Source: Pachyseris speciosa
Lineage: Eukaryota; Cnidaria; Anthozoa; Scleractinia; Pachyseridae
Assembly: GCA_016490735.1 (NCBI GenBank)
Contig: JAEMWC010000021.1
Location: forward strand, 1,583,501-1,647,500
DNA: 64,000 bases
Direction: 5' to 3'
Shown: piece by piece, positions 33,557-41,112 of the stretch
Numbering within the stretch: the stretch's first letter is position 1
Layout of the letters: the number at the start of each line of letters is the position of its first letter
Position numbers and translations under genes: made by a program
The notes under the pieces: model-generated
What the model saw: the letters and a program-made list of their open reading frames with translations, nothing else
What the model was told of the DNA's origin: nothing
The model's database searches: none

Positions 33557-34225
33557 GATTTTTCGCTTTTACACATGCGTATTATTTTTTATCTTTGTAA
33601 ATTTCATTTATGTACCACAAGCATAAAAATGAAAATACAAACGAATATATAAGGGTTGTTTCACACAGATAAAGAGTGGCTTGTATACATAGGATCTAAC
33701 GATTGGAAAAAGCGGGGGCCTTTCGTTAGCGAAATGTATACAAGCCACCCCATGGAATAATGAAAAACCCCCGCCGTTATTCCATGGGTTGAAAAATAAA
33801 AAAATAATAAAAAATGAAAAATAAAAAAATGAAAAATAAAAAAAATGAAAAATAAAAAATCACCCTTAGATGGTGTCGGATTGTTGGGTAGAGCTATAGT
33901 GAAAGCTTAGGCTTTGACAGAAGTGCCGGTTCAATCTCAAGCCGGAGGGTGAAAAAAACAAATAATTGGCCCCAAGAGGGTCTGATAGGGCCAGAGCTCT
34001 GGTGGTGAGGTGGTGGGAATTCAAAAAAAAAAACAAAAAAAACCTCTCATGAGGGACGGGTGGTGATTCAAATTCCAAATTAAGTCCCTCATGAGAGGTT
34101 CTGGTGGCCACCAGTTTTGCTATTTTTTTTCTGCAGCTATAGGCGATGACTCATTCGAAAGGGAAACCCCCCAAAGAGGGTAGTATTTTAAAACTCACAA
34201 AAATCATATGGCGTGACGTCAACAG
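33557..34225. other. Left-only non-coding cassette with strong hairpins
   Basis: No gene is supported here. Its outer edge is an inverted copy of the last 20 bp of the terminal repeat (33531-33550 against 34137-34156), which the right end lacks. Inside are two adjacent stems: GAGTGGCTTGTATACAT at 33674-33690 with 33734-33750 (16 of 17 pairs), and CCCATGGAATAA at 33749-33760 with 33777-33788 (perfect). TGAAAAATAAAA repeats follow (33790-33860), then a 16-bp inverted repeat (34041-34056 with 34085-34100). This could be a structured RNA, an origin or packaging signal, or an inserted element; the sequence does not decide. Confidence 0.55.
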
Positions 34226-37200
34226 CTAGATTTTATAATATCCATAAGCAAAACTTGTCACGCCATTATCATGAATATACCGCTTGTCGTCAAAGCAGCT
34301 GAGTGATACTTTATTTATCTCATAACTTCCAAGTTGATGGTTCTGACTTCTAATTGTTTTCATTCTATGATGCATCTGTTTATTATCAAATAGTGTCTCT
34401 TTATAATTTTCATGTTTGATGTTATTCTTAATAATATTCTTACTAATACCTTTTGCTGTCTTCCCTCCTTTCTGATCATCTTTAATATAGCTATACATCT
34501 TCGATCTCAGTCCTATGAATTCACATATTGGGACTCCAGCAGTCTCATCTTTCATCTTACCGATTACTTTTTTATTGGTCTTATCGGAGAATGGCGAGCT
34601 TTCAGGATATTCACTGTTATCAAATTTATTTTTATCCTTCCAGAAATTTCTATAGATGTCATGGGTTCCAATTTCATAGGTCAAACTGTCTGTGTCTGTG
34701 AATAATAATTTTGCTTCATCTCCATATTTCTCTTTGATGTAGTTGTAATGGAAATCGTACATCAGTGTCTTGCTAAGGTCTAGAATACACATCCCCACGT
34801 ATGCTGGCCGGTTTAAAGTAAGTGTTTCTTTTATGTTATGAACAGCTACCAAATTTTCATTGAAGATTTTACTGCTAACATATGTCGGTTTAGCAGCCAT
34901 TTTTAATAGTTTCTTTTCATCGGTGACTAATCTAACGTCTACTCGCTTTCTAAGGTTTTCCATCGTTTTGCCAAATACACTGTTATTCATCAGCTTGAAA
35001 AAGTCTTTCTCAAAAGCATTTTTAGCATTCTTACGTTTTTCAGTGTTGAAATCAATATATTGCCTAAGCCACGCGGACTGATTGAATTCTAACACTCGAT
35101 GGATTTTAGTTATTTTCAAACCGAGATCAGTATATAATTGGAGGTTCCTGTAATGGAGCACGTATTTTTCTTTATTGCTTAATGTTGGTATCAGTTTATG
35201 TACCAGACCAGTTGATATTTTATATTTCTTCGCTATGTTTTTACAATAATCTGATAGCATGTCCCCAGTCACTTTGACCTTTTCCGGTGCCAGTGGATAG
35301 TCATTGTGAAGATCATGTAACTCTGTGGGGTATTCTAAATCAACTTCAAGAATCAAACCTTTGTTGCTGTCTTCTTTATAGACAGCCAGGTCTAAATTAT
35401 TGATCTGTTTTTGTGTCAACCATTTGAAACCACCGGTTGGTAAATATTGACTCATAGCCCAACCATACAAATTATTAGCATCAAGATAAACGATGTACTT
35501 TGAGGGCGCCTTCTCGTCATACTCTTTCATGTATTTATTATTTGCTTTACCGTAACGGTTGGCTATATAGCTGATTCCTCCACGCAGACCCTTTTCAATG
35601 AACTGGAACATATCAATATCAGTCATCAATTCTAATTTTATGTCAGTCATTTTTAGCATGGCGTCCCAAGATAAACCGGGAGATGTGAAATAGTGACACG
35701 GGTCCAGTTTATAGTACTCAAGGCATGTTTTTCTGAAGTTTTCAAATACATCAGCCAGTAGGAGTACATCTGTTTTAAGGTACAGGTCATGATAATTACC
35801 CATGTTTTTCAAAGAGAATGCTTTCCAAACAGTCTGAGCATGTGTGTAGTCTTCATCTGATATATGCGTATCACTCAGTATGCTATAGAATTCATCTTTT
35901 GATGGCAGCTTCTGATTGAATTGATCGAAACTGTCCATGTAGTCGTAAGGATAAACACCTTTCTGTGTCATCAGATTAAGATCCTTTCCCTTAAACTCTT
36001 GTGAGGTGTATTTTAAGGCTTCTCTAGGTAGATTGCCTACAAGTTTTTCCAAACTGGAGCTCATGAACTGGAAACTATCAATGAAGGTCAAGTGGTTACC
36101 AAGCATGAAAGCCATATACTTCTCCATGTTATTTGGGATAGCATTGATGTTCATTTGACAGTCTTCACCTTTCTTGTTTTTGTAAGTGTGCTTCTTAACA
36201 ATAGCTCCAATCTCCTGCATAATAAAATGACTATCATAGCCTCTTAGATTGTGAAATATGACTGGTATTTTTATTTCTTCTGGGTTCACTCTGAGTTTCA
36301 GATTACAATCTTGGTGAGCAGAACCTCTGTATTTACCAGTGATGTGACAATGATCTCGGACTCTAATATCCTTTTCAGTATATTTCTTATCACAGATGTG
36401 ACAAACTTTGGCTTTTCGGAATTTCTCTTCATCATCTTTAGTCATTTTCAATGGTTTGTTAAAATTTTTTTTCACAACATTCTTGCAATATTTGACCTCC
36501 TCCAACATAGCTTTCATGAATTTGTACACAGCCTTTTCACCCCTGTATATTACTGCTGGTTTGCTGTATTTATCATCATAACAACAAACTACTTTATAGC
36601 CGTGGCCACAGTCAGTATGCTTCTGATAGGCTTCAGTGTATGATTTATCATTGTTGGGTTGACAACCGTGTATTTTTTCAGTGATGGCCTCAAAGTCAGC
36701 ATATATAACAAATGGTACCCGCTGTTGTTTATGAAAGTTGTTGAATTTCACTATGTTGTTATCTTTGTTTGGCATTTTTATTGCCTGTGTGCCATTTACT
36801 TGCATGCAGTTGTCCTTGTGATCATTCAACACCCTTTCAGAGCTGAAGCATTGAAGACAGTGCATACAAAAATGTTTTCTTTCTTTGTGCTTTGTTTGAT
36901 TGTACATAAACTTATTGAAATCTTTGATCAGCACATAATGCTTGTTTTCATTTTCAGTTATTAGAAGCAGATTCAAGCAGTCTTCATATTTCTCTTTTGA
37001 AACAAAAATTGGATATGGCTGTCTATTCTCATAACCGAATACATTGATGTTGATCTCATTTTGTTTCTCTATCTTGTTGTAATGCTTGGTTGCAACTGGG
37101 AATTCAATCCCTGTATAATCCAATTTTTCAATGTATTTTTTGTCAACTTTTTTAACCCTCTGTGGGTATTTCTCTTGTGGGTTCAGGTGTCTGATGTGGC

Positions 37201-38032
37201 ACCATCGGAAGCATTCATTATCCTCATTTTTTAAGTTAATTAAACCCTTTGCACTGTTTCTGAGTTCATTCGGTAGTTTAATGTATGAGGAGCCCTTCAT
37301 TGGCGCATATTTCACAACATTGAGGTAATGGCTGTCAACAGATTCAATTGTCCAACCTGAACCTTCAGATACCCAAACTGCAATCTTATTCATTATTTGG
37401 TCTTTTGACAACTGTAGTGATTCAGTTACTTCCAGATTATTCACAATTGTTTGAGCTACACTGTTGAAATATGCGGTTTTGTATTCTATTTCTCCGTCAG
37501 TCATTTTTGCAAATGTTACCTTAAGTGTTTCAACAAATTTGAGACCTTTAATTTCATTCAACAATTTTATAATATTATATGCAACAGCCTTTCTTGTGTT
37601 TTGCAGTTGCGCAAGCGGGTCTTTGTTATTTTTTATACCGATTTCAAAAGATTTTGTGAAGCCCTTCAGAGCTTTCTCTGTTTGCCCTATCTTAGTCCTG
37701 GGTGTAGGTGTTGGTCTCTGAATCACCTGTTTGGTTCTGGGGGCTGGGATCGGTCTCTTTTTCAATTGTTCTATTTCTTCCAACCATTCTTTTGGTGGTG
37801 CTGGTAATCTTTTTCTTTCGAAGTAATCAACCAATTCTTTGACAGTTGGTCTTTTCGTCCTTGGGGCGGGAATTGGTCTTGTTCTTGGTTTAGGTACAGG
37901 TTTTGTGTCATCAACTATAATAACTTTAGGCTTTTTCTGCTGCTTCAACAACAACTCGATTAGCTTGGATTTGCTCAATTTTTTGAGACTTTTCTCGTCC
38001 ATATTACTACTAGTTTCGATAATTTTTTCCAT
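34226..38032 (-). CDS. Protein-primed family B DNA polymerase
   Basis: 1,268 residues; replicates the element from its termini. Order of parts: a short basic SAP-like helix (about 15-33); a linker with three R/KPxPxPRTK proline repeats (about 50-115); a Polinton-specific N-terminal region; a C2H2 finger CMHCLQCF...HKDNC (about 390); Exo I YADFEAI (about 445); an endonuclease VII-like module CHIC...VRDHCHITGKYRG (about 542-580); Exo II YDSHFIM (about 602); Exo III LKTDVLLLADVF (about 754); Pol A LDANNLYGWAMS (about 852); Pol B NSVFGKTMENLR (about 1019); Pol C FTDTDSL (about 1112). All exonuclease and polymerase carboxylates are present. It is the last gene of the leftward block. A TTTAAATATA box lies about 50 bp before its ATG, shared with the BRO gene. 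Confidence 0.96.
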   Translation of the reverse strand: MEKIIETSSNMDEKSLKKLSKSKLIELLLKQQKKPKVIIVDDTKPVPKPRTRPIPAPRTKRPTVKELVDYFERKRLPAPPKEWLEEIEQLKKRPIPAPRTKQVIQRPTPTPRTKIGQTEKALKGFTKSFEIGIKNNKDPLAQLQNTRKAVAYNIIKLLNEIKGLKFVETLKVTFAKMTDGEIEYKTAYFNSVAQTIVNNLEVTESLQLSKDQIMNKIAVWVSEGSGWTIESVDSHYLNVVKYAPMKGSSYIKLPNELRNSAKGLINLKNEDNECFRWCHIRHLNPQEKYPQRVKKVDKKYIEKLDYTGIEFPVATKHYNKIEKQNEININVFGYENRQPYPIFVSKEKYEDCLNLLLITENENKHYVLIKDFNKFMYNQTKHKERKHFCMHCLQCFSSERVLNDHKDNCMQVNGTQAIKMPNKDNNIVKFNNFHKQQRVPFVIYADFEAITEKIHGCQPNNDKSYTEAYQKHTDCGHGYKVVCCYDDKYSKPAVIYRGEKAVYKFMKAMLEEVKYCKNVVKKNFNKPLKMTKDDEEKFRKAKVCHICDKKYTEKDIRVRDHCHITGKYRGSAHQDCNLKLRVNPEEIKIPVIFHNLRGYDSHFIMQEIGAIVKKHTYKNKKGEDCQMNINAIPNNMEKYMAFMLGNHLTFIDSFQFMSSSLEKLVGNLPREALKYTSQEFKGKDLNLMTQKGVYPYDYMDSFDQFNQKLPSKDEFYSILSDTHISDEDYTHAQTVWKAFSLKNMGNYHDLYLKTDVLLLADVFENFRKTCLEYYKLDPCHYFTSPGLSWDAMLKMTDIKLELMTDIDMFQFIEKGLRGGISYIANRYGKANNKYMKEYDEKAPSKYIVYLDANNLYGWAMSQYLPTGGFKWLTQKQINNLDLAVYKEDSNKGLILEVDLEYPTELHDLHNDYPLAPEKVKVTGDMLSDYCKNIAKKYKISTGLVHKLIPTLSNKEKYVLHYRNLQLYTDLGLKITKIHRVLEFNQSAWLRQYIDFNTEKRKNAKNAFEKDFFKLMNNSVFGKTMENLRKRVDVRLVTDEKKLLKMAAKPTYVSSKIFNENLVAVHNIKETLTLNRPAYVGMCILDLSKTLMYDFHYNYIKEKYGDEAKLLFTDTDSLTYEIGTHDIYRNFWKDKNKFDNSEYPESSPFSDKTNKKVIGKMKDETAGVPICEFIGLRSKMYSYIKDDQKGGKTAKGISKNIIKNNIKHENYKETLFDNKQMHHRMKTIRSQNHQLGSYEINKVSLSCFDDKRYIHDNGVTSFAYGYYKI

Positions 38033-38077
38033 TTATAATATATATATAGTTATTATTTCTTTAAAACATTTCCGTCT

Positions 38078-38092
38078 GCGTTTAAATATAGT
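38078..38092 (-). promoter_or_regulatory. Candidate early promoter of polB
   Basis: The 15-nt word GCGTTTAAATATAGT (plus-strand reading) lies about 50 bp upstream of the polymerase ATG. The same word with one change (GTGTTTAAATATAGT) lies at the same distance before the BRO gene (39238-39252) and I do not see it before capsid genes. On the coding strand it reads ACTATATTTAAAC, a plausible TATA box. Confidence 0.55.
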
Positions 38093-38136
38093 TGAGAATT
38101 CAATTGATCCAATTACTGGATCCTTTTGAATTGTAA

Positions 38137-38334
38137 TTATTGAAGAATATTTTTTTGATGTTTTTTTGTTTTAATATGACAAGATTTTCCTGCCATTGTG
38201 TAGTTACGTCCTGTCTTACATATGTTACAGAACCATTCTTTATTTAGCATATAGGTAGTCTTGTGTTTTTTTCTTTCCTCATCACTGAGAACTCTAGGCC
38301 TTCCCCGACCTCTCTTGACATTTTGATTCTCCAT
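38137..38334 (-). CDS. Small AT-hook / zinc-finger protein
   Basis: 65 residues. The N-terminus has an AT-hook (KRGRGRPR, residues 7-14) and the C-terminal half has a CNIC...CHIKTKKH pattern, i.e. two Cys followed by Cys/His ligands of a short zinc finger. It sits between polB and the BRO gene in the same direction, and its ATG is preceded by TATATAATCTATATA-type sequence. Likely a DNA-binding accessory protein; no specific function can be read. Confidence 0.7.
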   Translation of the reverse strand: MENQNVKRGRGRPRVLSDEERKKHKTTYMLNKEWFCNICKTGRNYTMAGKSCHIKTKKHQKNILQ

Positions 38335-38368
38335 ATATAATCTATATATTTTTTATTTTTATATCAAT

Positions 38369-39190
38369 TTAATTTTCTTTTAAATCTTTCCTTCTTGATA
38401 AGTATAATTTGCTTTCTTCCATATGTTTAGTTATTTCATGAATCAAGTCTTCGAAACAATTGCTCATGATGTACTTACACTTATTTTTCTCATACATTTG
38501 CTTCATACTTTTTTGTTTATCTGACACTTGATACACACCAGTTGGACTTTTGAATTCAAGACATAGAGCATTGTATTTTCTAGTGGGATTCAACAGCATT
38601 AAATCACACTGTCCAGCCATATATCCTTTCTTATAACTTCTGATTCGCATGTTTGAGCTTATTTGATTTTCACCTAATCCCGCCACCATTAAAGCATCTT
38701 CATATTTTTTTCTGATGAATGATACAATCTTGCAGTGCAGATCATTTTCACTTTCAATCATCAGCATGTTATTACTTCTATCATTGAACTGATTGTAATA
38801 CCCCTGTTTTCTGATTGATGGCAACACTTTAGATGTAACCCAATGTTTGAATTTTATGGCTTCTTGTTTTTTGGAAGACAGTATAAGGGAATAAAATCCT
38901 GATTCATTTATAAAAAAACATTTATAAGACTGTTTGACCTGATGGACACTTTCGGTCCCTCTGCTTCCGACCTGATGGACACTTTCGGTCCCTCTGCTAT
39001 TCGTCATTATTTTGAGGTCTATCAAGATTTTATCATCAGGTACAACATAATTTCTAACCGCTCTTTGTGGATTTTTATAGTCAAGAATTTTGGCTATATC
39101 TCTTCCTCTGAACCAAACGTTATTTTTATCATCAACATAACAGTCTATTGACACATCTAATTCTTTGTTATCGTAGGAATATTTTTGCAT
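38369..39190 (-). CDS. BRO-N domain protein fused to a nuclease-like C-terminus
   Basis: 273 residues. Residues about 1-140 match the BRO-N fold of large DNA viruses and phage anti-repressors (VWFRGRDIAKILDYKNPQRA, then FINESGFYSLILSSKK and KHWVTSKVLPSIRKQG). Residues about 150-255 carry GQCDLMLLNP...ALCLEFKSPTGVYQVSDKQ, the D...ExK arrangement of VRR-NUC/PD-(D/E)XK nucleases. BRO-N probably binds DNA, and the tail may cut or only bind it. An 11-residue segment (GTESVHQVGSR) is tandemly duplicated within BRO-N, encoded by two copies of a 33-bp repeat at about 38938-39000. It shares the early-type promoter box with polB. Confidence 0.85.
   Translation of the reverse strand: MQKYSYDNKELDVSIDCYVDDKNNVWFRGRDIAKILDYKNPQRAVRNYVVPDDKILIDLKIMTNSRGTESVHQVGSRGTESVHQVKQSYKCFFINESGFYSLILSSKKQEAIKFKHWVTSKVLPSIRKQGYYNQFNDRSNNMLMIESENDLHCKIVSFIRKKYEDALMVAGLGENQISSNMRIRSYKKGYMAGQCDLMLLNPTRKYNALCLEFKSPTGVYQVSDKQKSMKQMYEKNKCKYIMSNCFEDLIHEITKHMEESKLYLSRRKDLKEN
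38936..39001. repeat. 33-bp tandem duplication inside the BRO gene
   Basis: GACCTGATGGACACTTTCGG and the following 13 bp occur twice in tandem in the plus strand. The unit is 11 codons, so the frame is kept. It inserts GTESVHQVGSR-type residues into the BRO-N domain; a similar SGTESVSQTGG peptide occurs in the small basic protein at 43791-44033. Confidence 0.85.
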
Positions 39191-39237
39191 TTGTATATTA
39201 TATTATATTAATTTATTTTTTAATTCATTTTCGACCT

Positions 39238-39252
39238 GTGTTTAAATATAGT
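39238..39252 (-). promoter_or_regulatory. Candidate early promoter of the BRO gene
   Basis: GTGTTTAAATATAGT (plus-strand reading), about 50 bp upstream of the BRO start codon; same word and same spacing as before polB. The conserved spacing supports a TATA-type promoter for non-structural genes. Confidence 0.55.
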
Positions 39253-39339
39253 CAGGAATAATAATATTCTTGGCTACATAATAGCAAATAACAGATATAC
39301 TGTAGGGTCTACTCACATATATGTTAGATAATTTTCTCT

Positions 39340-39560
39340 TTATAATATGTCTTTTAAATCCTTGAACGGGATCCAACTGTTAAATTCGTCACTGTAACCC
39401 TTCCACTTCACAAAAGCTTGTTTCTTCTTGTAATCTCTGCGAATGACTTTATCAATACGGAATACATCCTGTCTGGCTTTCAATAATTCAGCTTCATAAA
39501 AACTCCCTTGTATTTCTTCATCGTTGAGATCTTTTAGTTTGTAAGTGATTGGATTAGTGT
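39340..39560 (-). pseudogene. Integrase C-terminal chromodomain, out of frame
   Basis: In the -1 frame relative to the integrase core, an open stretch starts near 39560 and stops at 39340. It encodes the usual Polinton integrase tail: YKLKDLNDEEIQ, then a chromodomain (KKKQAFVKWKGYSDEFNSW). The core frame ends at 39534 after an unrelated short tail. A single-base deletion near 39545-39558 explains it. No slippery heptamer is seen there, so I read this as a mutation or assembly error; it leaves the integrase without its chromodomain. Confidence 0.75.
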
Positions 39561-40307
39561 ATTGATTTTATCAACTGTAAACACTTCTTCAGTCCAATTT
39601 GGTGTATAGCCCTTGTCGAACACATTCCGTTTATACTTGGATATTCGGACCTTATCACCTATTTTAAATTTCGGTTTCTGTTTTAATGTTTTCATATCAC
39701 CATACAAATTGAAGTAAACAGTTCCTTCATTCCTCTTTTCAGATGCTTCAACGGGTGTCATCTTTGTGCTTGAATGTTTTGTGTTGTTATACTGTTTCAC
39801 TAATTTTGGTAACATGTCTAAATACTGTGTATTACCTTGAACAGTGAACTGCTTCCACATTTTGGACTTCATTGTTCGATTCCATCTTTCAACTACTGAT
39901 GACTTCTCTTCATTCTCAGTTGAGTACATCTGTACACTATGTTTCTCTAGCAAGTCCTTCAAGTGTTTGTTGTAAAACTCTTTTCCCTTGTCGACCCATA
40001 AATACTGTGGTTTTCTGCCTTCCTTGAATATTGTTTTGAATGCTTCAGTGACAGATTCACCTTTCTTATCCTTCAATGGGACAATCCAACCATATTTGCT
40101 GAAGACATCAATAACCATAAGAAGATATCGATAACCTTTATTCCATTTACTGAACTGTTGCATTTCAACTAGATCACTTGCCCATATTTCATCAATTTTA
40201 TTTACAATCACACGCCGCCGAGTGAAATTTCGTTTTATGGGTGCATGTAATTCATCAGCTAGTTTTTCTTGCCAGTTTTCTTCACTCGACGGCTTTTTCC
40301 GTTTTTT
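39534..40307 (-). CDS. Retrovirus-type (DDE) integrase, reachable by -1 frameshift
   Basis: The core has all three acidic residues in order: ASDLVEMQQF, LWVDKGKEFYN and NEEKSSVVERWNRTMK, with FSKYGWIVPL between them as in Polinton and retroviral integrases. It would join element ends to the target. The frame is open from about 40345, but it contains no ATG until the methionine after the first catalytic Asp, so it has no start of its own. It lies -1 to the phospholipase gene, and at 40301-40307 a canonical AAAAAAC heptamer is followed by a stem, so translation is probably by ribosomal frameshifting (start given here is the slip site). I see no HHCC zinc domain; its place is taken by the upstream protein. 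Confidence 0.88.
   Translation of the reverse strand, partial: KKRKKPSSEENWQEKLADELHAPIKRNFTRRRVIVNKIDEIWASDLVEMQQFSKWNKGYRYLLMVIDVFSKYGWIVPLKDKKGESVTEAFKTIFKEGRKPQYLWVDKGKEFYNKHLKDLLEKHSVQMYSTENEEKSSVVERWNRTMKSKMWKQFTVQGNTQYLDMLPKLVKQYNNTKHSSTKMTPVEASEKRNEGTVYFNLYGDMKTLKQKPKFKIGDKVRISKYKRNVFDKGYTPNWTEEVFTVDKINTLIQSLTN
40214..40307 (-). promoter_or_regulatory. Candidate -1 ribosomal frameshift signal
   Basis: On the minus strand the sequence is A AAA AAC (40307-40301), in the zero frame ...TCA AAA AAC..., then a 7-nt spacer (40300-40294), then a 13-bp stem: 40293-40281 (GCCGTCGAGTGAA) pairs with 40226-40214 (TTCACTCGGCGGC), twelve Watson-Crick pairs and one G-U. The 54-nt loop contains the phospholipase stop codon (40261-40259) and could form further pairs. 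A -1 slip enters the integrase frame with no stop. Slippery site, spacer and stem match the rules known from retroviral gag-pro and gag-pol sites. Confidence 0.8.
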
Positions 40308-40897
40308 GAAACACCAAGACCAAGTTTCTGTTTTTTGTCGATTAAGAATCTAGCTGTTTGACCCCATTTTGGCATCTCACCATATGGTATTTGATCTAGT
40401 GACTCGACCATTGTTCTATCACATTCACCTTTATTTTTTCCCATATCATAACAAATATCATGATAAGCTGCTATTTCATCCACTTTGTTATAAGGTTGTA
40501 CATTCCATTTCAAGACCTCACCTGTGTTTTTATCATACTCTAACTGTTTATCGAGGGGATTATAAGGTCCCATGTATTTATACTTTCCGGGTGTCCATCC
40601 ACTTTTCGGTTTAGGAAGCTTGCCAATAACCTTATGAATGTCAATAGCACCGCCATAATCTAATCCTTTGATATCTGTTTTGTAACGAATATTTGGTCTC
40701 ACTTTTGTTGAGAGTTGTTTCAAAGCTTCTGACCCAACCTTTGTGATTGCAGGTTTTGCGAGGGAAAGTCCTTTGTCAATTAATTTCTTTTGCAGCTTTG
40801 GATTTCTCATTGCTTCAGAAGCATAATATCTACCCATTTCAACACCCTTCTTCGCTAAATAAGGGACTCCATGTTCTAAGAATCCTGTTAGCGCCAT
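40259..40897 (-). CDS. Virion-type phospholipase A2 protein (parvovirus VP1-like)
   Basis: 212 residues. It contains the calcium-loop analogue YMGPYNPLDKQL (about 107-118) and the catalytic HDICYD (about 144-149), spaced as in the phospholipase A2 domain of parvovirus VP1, which opens endosomal membranes during entry. Such genes also occur in other Polinton/adintovirus elements. The N-terminus is amphipathic and Ala/Lys-rich; the C-terminus is very basic (KNGKSRRVKKTGKKN). It begins at ATG 40897, 44 bp after the small zinc protein, and overlaps the integrase frame. By the frameshift it would become the N-terminal part of a phospholipase-integrase fusion, so integrase could travel in the particle. 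Confidence 0.85.
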   Translation of the reverse strand: MALTGFLEHGVPYLAKKGVEMGRYYASEAMRNPKLQKKLIDKGLSLAKPAITKVGSEALKQLSTKVRPNIRYKTDIKGLDYGGAIDIHKVIGKLPKPKSGWTPGKYKYMGPYNPLDKQLEYDKNTGEVLKWNVQPYNKVDEIAAYHDICYDMGKNKGECDRTMVESLDQIPYGEMPKWGQTARFLIDKKQKLGLGVSKNGKSRRVKKTGKKN

Positions 40898-40941
40898 ATC
40901 TGCGGCTGAATCTAGTATGCCCGCCCCTTCAGACGGGCTAT

Positions 40942-41100
40942 TCAGTTTCCCTTCCCTTTGACAAACTTAGTCTTTGTGATCCCACACTCAGCACACTTGC
41001 ATTTCATCATGGTTCTTCCATTTTTAGTCTTTTGGTATGTTTCGCTTCCTGGTACACACTCAGTCTGCTTCTTCTGTTTCACACAATATGATTTTACCAT
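40942..41100 (-). CDS. Small zinc-ribbon-like protein (DUF5679-like)
   Basis: 52 residues, too short for most ORF scans. It starts VKSYCVKQKKQTEC and ends CKCAECGITKTKF, and the middle is TKNGRTMMKC. The pattern C...C...CKC..CG and the YCVK...TKNGR words resemble the small zinc proteins found next to capsid genes in adintoviruses and Polintons. The ATG follows a late-type box (TCTAAC, 41117-41112), with a two-codon upstream frame between. It lies between the protease and phospholipase genes. Role unknown. Confidence 0.75.
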   Translation of the reverse strand: MVKSYCVKQKKQTECVPGSETYQKTKNGRTMMKCKCAECGITKTKFVKGKGN

Positions 41101-41112
41101 TATACCATTAAG

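Noticed and set aside
33866..34111. 81-codon minus-strand frame next to the polymerase gene
   Set aside because: It runs through an inverted repeat and poly-A tracts, has no domain and no promoter-like box.
36251..36964. Plus-strand frames of 100-130 codons inside the polymerase gene
   Set aside because: Antisense shadows of the polymerase coding sequence; hydrophobic composition is typical of such shadows.
39540..39560. Second programmed frameshift between integrase core and chromodomain
   Set aside because: The frame change is -1, but no X XXY YYZ heptamer or downstream stem is visible, so a base deletion is the simpler reading.
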